Shown: one piece after another, positions 20,292-27,777 of the stretch
Layout: every line of letters begins with the position of its first letter
Numbering within the stretch: position 1 is the first letter of the stretch
Assembly: GCA_025354965.1 (NCBI GenBank)
Contig: JANXLW010000428.1
Location: 1 to 35,995 of the forward strand
Direction: 5' to 3'
From: Betaproteobacteria bacterium
Lineage (GTDB): Bacteria; Pseudomonadota; Gammaproteobacteria; Burkholderiales; Burkholderiaceae_C
DNA: 35,995 nt
Made by a program: the position numbers and the translations under genes
The notes under the pieces: model-generated
The model's input: the letters and a program-made list of their open reading frames with translations, nothing else
Database searches by the model: none
What the model was told of the DNA's origin: nothing

Positions 20292-22045
20292 TTGTGGTCT
20301 CCCGAGTAGTCACGCACACCGGGCGGCGACTTGGTAATCACGACGTCCAGGTAGTCCAGACGCGGGGCGCTCTGGCCCTGGTAATAAGCCATGCTGTGAC
20401 GCAGGAAGGTCTTGTCGTCGCGCTCCACATAGTCCAGCCGCTGGTGCGCACCGCGCGATTCCTTGCGTGCCAGGGCGCTGACGGTGAGTGCCTCGGCGCA
20501 ATCGAGCATGGAGCCCAGTTCCAGCACCTGAAACAAGTCGGTGTTGAAAACATTGCTCTTGTCGTGCAGGACCACTTTGTTGTAACGCCGACGCAATTCG
20601 GCGATCTTGGCAACCGCCTCCTTGAGGCCATTTTCTTCCCGATAGAGACCCGCATTTTTCTCCATTGTGTCCATCATTTCCTTGCGCAGGCCGGACATGG
20701 ATTCGGTGCCATCGGTGCGCGAGAACAACTCACGCACGCGCGCCTGGGATTCATTGGCTTTGGCCTCGAGCGCGGCAGTATTCGGTGCCGGTAGACCCTT
20801 CATGTGCTCGATTGCCGACATGGCAGCGCTCTTGCCGAAGACCAGCAATTCCACCAACGAGTTGGAACCCAGCCGGTTCGCACCGTTCAGGCTGACGCAG
20901 GCGCATTCACCGGCGGCAAACAAGCCGGACAGCGGGGTCGCCGCCTTGGTATTGGTGGAGATGCCGCCCATCATGTAGTGCACCACGGGCCGAATAGGAA
21001 TCGGGTCTTTGGCGATGTCCACACCCAGATAGGCAATGCCCAGTTCGCGTACCAAGGGCAGGCGCTCGTCGATGTATTTTTCACCCAGGTGTCGCATGTC
21101 CAGCATCACGCACTCGCCCCAGGGGGTGGTAACGGTATTGCCCTTTTGCAATTCATGCCAATAAGCCTGGCTGACGCGGTCACGCGGGCCTAGCTCCATG
21201 GTCTTGAGCTGCGGCTTGCCCAACGGAGTTTCCGGGCCCATGCCGTAGTCCTGCAGGTAGCGGCGGCCATTTTTGTTGAGCAACACACCGCCTTCACCAC
21301 GGCATGCTTCGGTCAGCAAGCTGCCGGTATTGGGCAAGCCGGTTGGGTGGTACTGGACAAACTCCATGTCCTTCAGCGGCACACCGGCACGGTAAGCCAA
21401 GGCCATGCCATCGCCGGTCTTGATGGCGCCATTGGTACTGAAGGGGAACATGCGCCCGGCACCGCCGCCGGCAATGATGACCGACTTGGCGTGAAACTGC
21501 TTGATCATGCCACTGCGCATTTCCATGGCAGTGACGCCCTGGCAGCGACCGTCTTCCACCAGCAAATCAAGCGCGTAATACTCGTCAAAGCGCGTAATCG
21601 TGGGGAACTGCAGGGTGGTTTGAAACAACGTGTGCAGAATGTGAAAGCCCGACTTGTCCGCTGCAAACCAGGTGCGCTGCTTCTTCATGCCGCCAAAGGG
21701 GCGCACGGCGACCGAGCCATCGGCTTCACGGTTCCACGGGCAACCCCAGTGTTCCAACTGGGTTAGTTCCTTGGGCGCCTCCTTGACGAAGTATTCGACG
21801 CAGTCCTGATCCGACAACCAGTCGCCACCGCCCACCGTGTCGTCAAAGTGCAGGTCAAAGCTGTCGTCAGCCTTGATGACGCCGGCTGCGCCGCCTTCGG
21901 CAGCGCAGGTGTGACTGCGCATCGGGTAGACCTTGGAGATCAGCGCAATTCGAAGCGTTGGGTCGGTCTCGGCCAGCGCAATGGCGGCGCGTAAACCGGC
22001 ACCCCCCGCGCCAATGATGGCGACATCGGTATTGACTATTTCCAT
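20288..22045 (-). CDS. frdA: Fumarate reductase flavoprotein subunit
   Basis: GAGGAGLRAAIAL, RSHTCAAEGGAAGV, GGDWLSDQDCVEYFVKEAP, VQYHPTGLPNTGSLLTEACRGEGG; closer to FrdA than SdhA by recall of E. coli FrdA. Confidence 0.93.
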   Translation of the reverse strand: MEIVNTDVAIIGAGGAGLRAAIALAETDPTLRIALISKVYPMRSHTCAAEGGAAGVIKADDSFDLHFDDTVGGGDWLSDQDCVEYFVKEAPKELTQLEHWGCPWNREADGSVAVRPFGGMKKQRTWFAADKSGFHILHTLFQTTLQFPTITRFDEYYALDLLVEDGRCQGVTAMEMRSGMIKQFHAKSVIIAGGGAGRMFPFSTNGAIKTGDGMALAYRAGVPLKDMEFVQYHPTGLPNTGSLLTEACRGEGGVLLNKNGRRYLQDYGMGPETPLGKPQLKTMELGPRDRVSQAYWHELQKGNTVTTPWGECVMLDMRHLGEKYIDERLPLVRELGIAYLGVDIAKDPIPIRPVVHYMMGGISTNTKAATPLSGLFAAGECACVSLNGANRLGSNSLVELLVFGKSAAMSAIEHMKGLPAPNTAALEAKANESQARVRELFSRTDGTESMSGLRKEMMDTMEKNAGLYREENGLKEAVAKIAELRRRYNKVVLHDKSNVFNTDLFQVLELGSMLDCAEALTVSALARKESRGAHQRLDYVERDDKTFLRHSMAYYQGQSAPRLDYLDVVITKSPPGVRDYSGDHK

Positions 22046-22103
22046 TTCTTCCTTTCCATCACCGCAGTGATTCCAAACAACAAGTCACCATGGCACCTCA
22101 ACT

Positions 22104-24110
22104 TCAGTGGGTCGTAAAGAAGCCGATCCCAACCAAAGTCAGCAAGGTCAGCCCGATCAGGATCAGGGTAAAGCCCAGAACCTTGGAGGCGGCCAATTGT
22201 CCGGCTGAAGGTGCGTCCACCAGGTATTTTTCAAGTTCACCGCTATCGACCAGGCGCTGGTACTCGACGCCATGATCATGTTTGAACTCTTCCAGCGAGA
22301 AGGTGCCGGTGAACATCACCACTTCCAGCGGGAACTTGTCCGGACGGAAGTGATTGTTGAAGAAGTGCACGGTGAACAGGAACACCACCGCCAAGAATGC
22401 TTCCTCGCCGTGGAAGATGGCCGCCACGTTGAAAATCCAGCCCGGCAGGAAGGCGCCGAAGAAGCTTGGCAACCACATTATCAGACCACTGACGCCAATG
22501 ATGGTGACGCCCCAGAACGGTGCCCAGTAGTCAAACTTCTCCCAGTAGGTCCAGCGGTCAAATACCGGGCGTGGACCCTGGCCAAAGAACCACTTGAACA
22601 TGGCCAGCATGTCTTTACCGTCCTGCAGATTTGGAATCATCGAGTTGGGGCCGAAGAATTTGAAATTCTTCCAGTCGCGCGCAATGCGCCACACCAGATA
22701 GAGCAGGTGCCAGAAAAACACGCCGGCAAAGATGACTGCAGCCACCCGATGGATGATGCCCGCGGTGTGGGGCCCACCCAAAGCCTTCATAAGCGCAGGC
22801 GCCCACGACACTTCCGAGTAGAACAAGGGCATGCCGGTGAGGGTCAACACCATCAGGCTCAGCGCAAAAGTCAGGTGGGCAATACGCCAGATCCGGCTAA
22901 AGCGCTGCACATGTTTGCCGCGCAGGTGCGCCGGGACCGAATCGGTTTTGATGTGCGGCTGGCCAGCGCGCGCTTTGCGCTCCTGGCGCTCACGGTAAAA
23001 CCAGAGTGCCGTATGCAACCAGAAGAAGCCAAAGGTGCCCACCAGCAGTTGCACCATGATCTGCCAGGCAACCCAGATCTGCGGGTACTTGTTGAAATCA
23101 TGCGCATTGCCATGCGGCTGGAAGCTGGCAAAGCCGGCCGGTACCTCGGGCAAGCCCTTCTTGGCGTTGTGACAGGCGCGGCAGGTCTGCATCCGGTTGT
23201 TCGGATGCACCATCGATTTCGGGTCGCTGACCTTCAGGATCTGGTGACTGCCATGGCAGTTGTAGCACTTGGCGGTATAGGCGTATCCCAGCGTGCTGAT
23301 CTGGCCGTGAAACGTGTCCTTGTAGGTGTCAAGTTTTTCAACGTGGCAATTGCCGCAGTTCGATGAAACGGTCAGTTTGAAGGCGTCCCCCGAGGTATTG
23401 CTGATCGAGTGCGCAGTATGGCAATCGGAGCAGACAGCACCTTGCGCCAACATCTTTTTGCTGTTTTCCTGGCCGTGCACCGAGCCCAGGTAAGCTTCCA
23501 GCTGGTCGCTGTGACAGGATGCTCCGCAAACCGTCGGGATGCTCAGGCGCCACTGGGTATATTGCGGCGTATTTTTTTGTGGAACGCTAAAACTGTGCGT
23601 ATCGTGGCAGTTGTCGCAAGCCGCATTGGGTTTGGTTTTGTCATCCGAACTGGGGCGCGCATGAAATGATTTTCTGTAGGCCTCAATGTTCTTGGCCACC
23701 ACACCCAGGCGCGGCCGCTCACTGGTCCTGCCACGTTCTACGGTCTGCTTCCACAGCTCTTCGTGACAGCCCGCACAATTGACCTTTTTCAATTCAACTG
23801 CAGGGTTCTTGGCATGCGCATTGCCTTTTTCAGCGTTGTCGACGATGTCGGTGTGGCAGGCCACACACTGCATATTGCCATGCACGCTCTGGGCAAACTT
23901 GTCGGCCGCCATGCTGCGCAGCGCGCGTGGTTTGCCTTCCGCGCCGGGTACTTCAAGCTTGCCTTTTCTCCCATCGTGGCAGGTCAGACAGCTTGTGTTT
24001 TCCAGATTCGGGGGTGGTGTCGGGGTTGGAGCGGCGCCTGCTGGAAGGGCCAGAAACACACTCCCAAGGCAAACAAACAAGGCCCACAAGGCCGAACGCA
24101 CAAGTTGCAT
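22104..24110 (-). CDS. Inner-membrane multiheme c / diheme cytochrome b fusion (CbcL-like quinol:cytochrome oxidoreductase)
   Basis: Signal-like N-terminus (MQLVRSALWALFVCLGSVFLALPAGA) with GGAGG SD; 8 CXXCH plus 1 CXXXCH; C-terminal multi-TM with conserved His typical of FdnI/HydC-type cytochrome b. Confidence 0.85.
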   Translation of the reverse strand: MQLVRSALWALFVCLGSVFLALPAGAAPTPTPPPNLENTSCLTCHDGRKGKLEVPGAEGKPRALRSMAADKFAQSVHGNMQCVACHTDIVDNAEKGNAHAKNPAVELKKVNCAGCHEELWKQTVERGRTSERPRLGVVAKNIEAYRKSFHARPSSDDKTKPNAACDNCHDTHSFSVPQKNTPQYTQWRLSIPTVCGASCHSDQLEAYLGSVHGQENSKKMLAQGAVCSDCHTAHSISNTSGDAFKLTVSSNCGNCHVEKLDTYKDTFHGQISTLGYAYTAKCYNCHGSHQILKVSDPKSMVHPNNRMQTCRACHNAKKGLPEVPAGFASFQPHGNAHDFNKYPQIWVAWQIMVQLLVGTFGFFWLHTALWFYRERQERKARAGQPHIKTDSVPAHLRGKHVQRFSRIWRIAHLTFALSLMVLTLTGMPLFYSEVSWAPALMKALGGPHTAGIIHRVAAVIFAGVFFWHLLYLVWRIARDWKNFKFFGPNSMIPNLQDGKDMLAMFKWFFGQGPRPVFDRWTYWEKFDYWAPFWGVTIIGVSGLIMWLPSFFGAFLPGWIFNVAAIFHGEEAFLAVVFLFTVHFFNNHFRPDKFPLEVVMFTGTFSLEEFKHDHGVEYQRLVDSGELEKYLVDAPSAGQLAASKVLGFTLILIGLTLLTLVGIGFFTTH

Positions 24111-24184
24111 GAAAAAAACCTCCGAGATAAGTGCGACGAGTTTAAACCGCAACTTTACTCAAATTGACACAGACTGACAGAGAT

Positions 24185-24198
24185 ATGACTTGGATCAA
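24185..24198. promoter_or_regulatory. FNR/ANR-like site upstream of the multiheme fusion
   Basis: ATGAC-TTGG-ATCAA compared with TTGAT-N4-ATCAA; one perfect half-site. Confidence 0.35.
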
Positions 24199-24259
24199 AA
24201 GACATCGTCCCCTGAACAATTTGACACACTTCATTGACGCCAGGCAGGCGCCAACGAGC

Positions 24260-24523
24260 TCACAAACCGAAGAGGGGAGTCAGAATTCCCTTGGCCACGT
24301 GAAAAGCCGTATACAGGACGATCACCGCAGGTACGCCAGCGAACGTGGCTTTGATCATGAACCAGAAAATGGTACTGAACTTCATATCCAGATCCGTCAC
24401 CGAGACCGACAAAGATTTTTCAGAGTCGATTGGCAGGGCACCACAATGGGGGCAACTTGCGGCCGTGTCACTGACCCTGGCCTTGCATTCATAGCAGTCG
24501 ATTAGCACAGTAGTTCCTTTCAA
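24260..24523 (-). CDS. Zinc-ribbon membrane protein, unknown function
   Basis: CYECKARVSDTAASCPHCG zinc ribbon followed by one TM; same strand between cytochrome genes. Confidence 0.7.
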   Translation of the reverse strand: MKGTTVLIDCYECKARVSDTAASCPHCGALPIDSEKSLSVSVTDLDMKFSTIFWFMIKATFAGVPAVIVLYTAFHVAKGILTPLFGL

Positions 24524-24543
24524 AGAGACCCGCTCAGGGCGGC

Positions 24544-25143
24544 TTACTTTTTTGCTGAGGTAGCAGCGTTCAACTCCTGCGGGCCCGGGCCGGTAGGTTC
24601 GGTGTGGGCAATGGCAAAGTGGCAGTCGATGCAGGTCAGGCCTTCGGTGCGAAGCTTCTCATGTCGCGCTTTGGCTTTGTCGGTTTGCTTATCCGGATCC
24701 ATCTTGGCAGTGGTATGACAATGGCGGCATTCGCGGGAATCCGTCTCTTTCATATAGGCCCAAACCTTTTTTGCCAACTCGTAACGCTTGCCTTCGAACC
24801 TCTCCTTGGTGTCGATGGAGTGCGTAACAAAGTGCCCCCAATAATCATTGAAAAGACCGAGTTTGGCCAGGTAATTCGTGATGTAACCGTGCGGAACGTG
24901 GCAATCGTTGCAGGTGGCGCGCACGCCGCTGCGGTTCTTGTCGTGGATCGTGTCCTTGTGCTCCGCCGCCAGGTAGCTCATCTCATGACAGGATGTGGCG
25001 CAGAACTTCTCGGAGTTGGCATACACCATAAACGATCCAGCCGAGCCGAAGAACACTACACCCAAAATCAAGCCCAGAAACAGCACCACAAGAGATCCGG
25101 GACCGACACCCCAGGCGCGAATTTTTTCAGTAATTTTCAACAT
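24544..25143 (-). CDS. NapC/NirT-family tetraheme cytochrome c
   Basis: N-terminal anchor; CATSCH (CX3CH), CNDCH, CRHCH, CIDCH; RSGVRATCNDCHVPH signature. Confidence 0.92.
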   Translation of the reverse strand: MLKITEKIRAWGVGPGSLVVLFLGLILGVVFFGSAGSFMVYANSEKFCATSCHEMSYLAAEHKDTIHDKNRSGVRATCNDCHVPHGYITNYLAKLGLFNDYWGHFVTHSIDTKERFEGKRYELAKKVWAYMKETDSRECRHCHTTAKMDPDKQTDKAKARHEKLRTEGLTCIDCHFAIAHTEPTGPGPQELNAATSAKK

Positions 25144-25211
25144 CTAAACCTACTCCTCTGGTACGCACACCACAGCGGGTGCGCGTGGAAATCGTCGCAA
25201 TGATGCGTGCC

Positions 25212-25832
25212 CTAGAAAATCGCGCTTCTGGAAATGAATGCCTTGTCGACTTCAATTTCCTGTGGCCCCGGTCCATCCGGCACCTTGTGAGCAATGCCGT
25301 AATGGCAATCTACACAAGTCAGTTTTTCTTTCTTGGCCCTGGCATGGCGCGTCTGGGCCATGGCGGACTGCTTTTCAGGGTCCATCTTGGCTTCATCGTG
25401 GCAATAGCGGCATTCGCGCGAGTCATTGCCCTTCATGTAAGTCCAGACGCGCGTCGCCATCATCTGGCGGGCGGCATCGAATTTTTCCGGCGTATCGACC
25501 GAGTGCGTCACGTGGTGGCTCCACAAGTCGTTGAGTGCACCCATCTTGGCAATGTACAAAGGCACCGGCGAGTGAGGAACGTGGCAATCTGAACAAGTGG
25601 CCCGAACACCAGTGCGATTCTTGTCGTGAATGGTGTCGCGATATTCACGCGTGTTGTTATTTGCCATCTCGTGGCAATTGGTGGCACAAAATTGTTCCGT
25701 GCCGGTATAAATCATGCTCGTGCCGAACAGGCTCAAAGCAATGAAGCCAATGGCAAACCCGGCCAGCAACACAACAATGCTTTTCTTGCTGGCGACCAGC
25801 CTTCGCGCTTTTGCGATAACTCTTCTAGGCAT
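25212..25832 (-). CDS. NapC/NirT-family tetraheme cytochrome c (paralogue)
   Basis: Start MPRRVIAKARR with GGAGGAA SD; CATNCH (CX3CH), CSDCH, CRYCH, CVDCH; RTGVRATCSDCHVPH. Confidence 0.92.
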   Translation of the reverse strand: MPRRVIAKARRLVASKKSIVVLLAGFAIGFIALSLFGTSMIYTGTEQFCATNCHEMANNNTREYRDTIHDKNRTGVRATCSDCHVPHSPVPLYIAKMGALNDLWSHHVTHSVDTPEKFDAARQMMATRVWTYMKGNDSRECRYCHDEAKMDPEKQSAMAQTRHARAKKEKLTCVDCHYGIAHKVPDGPGPQEIEVDKAFISRSAIF

Positions 25833-25917
25833 TTGCCGTTCCTCCAAAGAAAACACGCATCAAGGCACCCAGCTGTTCTGACGTGTGTGCCGCGATGCGT
25901 ATCAAGTCGTCAAACAA

Positions 25918-26247
25918 TTACAGCGACAAGATCCACTGAACAACATTCTTGATCTCGGCCGCGTCTTTGCTCTTGATCGCCTTGTGTTCTTCCTTCTTGC
26001 CGTCAATTTCAATCATCGGGCTCAGGGTAATGTGCTTTGTCAATTTATCTTCAGCATCAGCCTTGCCTTTGTATTTTTTCGCGGTTTCCTTGAACGGCGG
26101 GCCGTCTTTCTTTTTGTCAACGGCGTGGCACTTGAAACAGTCGCTCTTTTTCAGCAGGGCTTGCGCCGCATCGGCATCTACTGCAGCATAAGCAAACGAT
26201 GCGGTCATCAGGCCGGCGGCCACGAGCAAGGTCGAGAGAATCTTCAT
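25918..26247 (-). CDS. Class I monoheme cytochrome c (c551/c5-like), periplasmic
   Basis: Signal peptide MKILSTLLVAAGLMTASFAYA; CFKCH; distal Met (LSPMIEID). Confidence 0.88.
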   Translation of the reverse strand: MKILSTLLVAAGLMTASFAYAAVDADAAQALLKKSDCFKCHAVDKKKDGPPFKETAKKYKGKADAEDKLTKHITLSPMIEIDGKKEEHKAIKSKDAAEIKNVVQWILSL

Positions 26248-26402
26248 TCTGGTAATCCTTCAAAGAAAATAAATATGTGGCCGAGTGCCACTTGGGCAGC
26301 TTTGCACACCGCTACGCACCGCAGACGATGGCGCAAATCATGGGTGCATCTTATCAGCCGATTTTGTTTTTACTGAAGGCCAAGGCGCTACTTGCATTAG
26401 AT

Positions 26403-26416
26403 TTGATCTAAAGCAA
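26403..26416. promoter_or_regulatory. FNR/ANR-like site upstream of the cytochrome c / NapC gene group
   Basis: TTGAT-CTAA-AGCAA, 9 of 10 consensus positions of TTGAT-N4-ATCAA. Confidence 0.5.
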
Positions 26417-26574
26417 ATTCGGCGGCAAGTTGCAAGCCCCGCAAGTCATTGGCCCGCCGGAACTTGACCAGTCTTGAGGTCGGTCGATTGACAGGCAAAA
26501 AAAGGTAATTCAATGCCCAGAGGTCACCACTAATTGGCGCGGCGAACAGCACAAATGTTCGTTGTTAACAGTAC

Positions 26575-26588
26575 TGATATTGGTATCA
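26575..26588. promoter_or_regulatory. Palindromic operator-like site upstream of Phd-family antitoxin
   Basis: Perfect inverted repeat TGATA-TTGG-TATCA about 34 bp before the start codon. Confidence 0.4.
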
Positions 26589-26621
26589 TTCACCATCTTT
26601 CCATGCTGTTAAGAGATTACC

Positions 26622-26897
26622 ATGATGAACCACAATACGATCACGATTGCTGAAATCAAGCGCCGTGGCATGGCTGCAATCGACGATGGCTTGCGCCGCG
26701 GTCCGGTGCACATCATCAGGCGAAACAAGATGGCCGCTGTTGTCCTCGCAGAGGAGGAGTATCAGCGTCTCACCAACCAAAAATTGGTAAATTCGTCTGG
26801 CGTAACTGCCATGCAATGGCTGCTTTCACAGCCGACGATGGGCAAGCGCAGCAAAGAGCAGATCGACGCCGCTCTTAAAGTAGAGCGTGCCTGGTGA
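26622..26897 (+). CDS. Phd/YefM-family type II antitoxin
   Basis: MMNHNTITIAEIKRRGMAAIDDGLRRGPVHIIRRNKMAAVVLAEEEYQRL, Phd/YefM fold pattern. Confidence 0.82.
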   Translation: MMNHNTITIAEIKRRGMAAIDDGLRRGPVHIIRRNKMAAVVLAEEEYQRLTNQKLVNSSGVTAMQWLLSQPTMGKRSKEQIDAALKVERAW

Positions 26898-27240
26898 TTG
26901 CCTTCTTCGACTCAAGTGCGCAGTAATTTAGCGGCCGCTGCCAAAAAACACCCGGATATGCTCGCTGCTGTGTCCCGCCTGGCGTGGCTGCAGTGCCATG
27001 TTGGCCCCATGAAATCGAATGACAATGCCACCTTGGCTGCGTTCGACAAATTCTTTGCTCGCACTGACCTGGTATGGGTGGAGCTGAGTAAGGAAGTGGT
27101 CGAACTTGCAGCAGCGATTCGAGTCAAGCATGGGCTGAAGACGCCCGATGCGCTGCAAGCTGCAAGCTGTTTGCAACTGGGTGCTGATCACTTGTTTTCT
27201 GTCGACGTGCCAGCTTGCTGGTCACGCGACTTGAGTTACT
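26894..27240 (+). pseudogene. Decayed VapC-type PIN-domain toxin
   Basis: GTG 26894 overlapping the antitoxin stop encodes (M)IAFFDSSAQ-stop; the rest of the PIN domain (HPDMLAAVSRLAWLQCHVGPM...KHGLKTPDALQAASCLQLGADHLF) lies in another frame and the C-terminus is off-frame. Confidence 0.75.
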
Positions 27241-27658
27241 TCTTGGTGTTGTACAGCGCCGCATTTTTCTTGGCGTCTTTATAGGTCTTGCCGGCCTCAA
27301 CCAGATCCTTGATCTGCATTGCCTGTTCGGTGCTTAGAACATTCTTGCTGACCAGCATACCTTTGCTGCCGTAGGGGCGGGCGGCAATGATCTTGTCGGC
27401 TTCAACGGCGCTGATGCCGGGCAATTTCATCAACTCTTCACGAGTGGCAGCGTTGAGGTTGACCAGCTTGATATTGGGGTCGGCCTTGTATTTGCTGGCG
27501 GATGCTTTGCCGACCGGCTTTGCGCTGGTTTTACTTGCCACCGCCTTGCTGGCGGCCGGCTGCGGCGCGTTGGCTTTGTTGTCTGCCGCAAGGCTTGAAT
27601 TGGCAGCGCTCAGCAAACCAGTGACAGACAAAGCAAGTGCAATAAATCGGGTCTTCAT
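27236..27658 (-). CDS. Exported helix-hairpin-helix (ComEA-like) protein
   Basis: Signal peptide from MKTRFIALALSVTGLLSAANSSLA; Ala/Lys linker; HhH region VNLNAATREELMKLPGISAVEADKIIAARP. Confidence 0.8.
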   Translation of the reverse strand: MKTRFIALALSVTGLLSAANSSLAADNKANAPQPAASKAVASKTSAKPVGKASASKYKADPNIKLVNLNAATREELMKLPGISAVEADKIIAARPYGSKGMLVSKNVLSTEQAMQIKDLVEAGKTYKDAKKNAALYNTKK

Positions 27659-27683
27659 AAATTCCTTCAACTTTAAAAATAAA

Positions 27684-27713
27684 TAACCCGGATATGTTGC
27701 CACATCCGGGTTA
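27684..27713 (-). terminator. Intrinsic terminator of the decaheme gene
   Basis: 10-bp perfect stem TAACCCGGAT/ATCCGGGTTA followed on the - strand by TTTATTTTTAAAG. Confidence 0.7.
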
Positions 27714-27729
27714 GCTGTTGTCTGAGACA

Positions 27730-27755
27730 ACCGGTTACGGCGTACCGCAACCGGT
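27730..27755. other. Second hairpin downstream of the decaheme gene
   Basis: ACCGGTT ... AACCGGT, 7-bp stem, 22 bp downstream of the decaheme stop. Confidence 0.4.
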
Positions 27756-27777
27756 CAATCTCTGTCCCGATTGCACC

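Noticed and set aside
22272-23366. 364-aa plus-strand ORF opposite the CbcL-like gene
   Set aside because: Antisense shadow with His/Gln-rich composition; the opposite strand has clear heme motifs and an SD.
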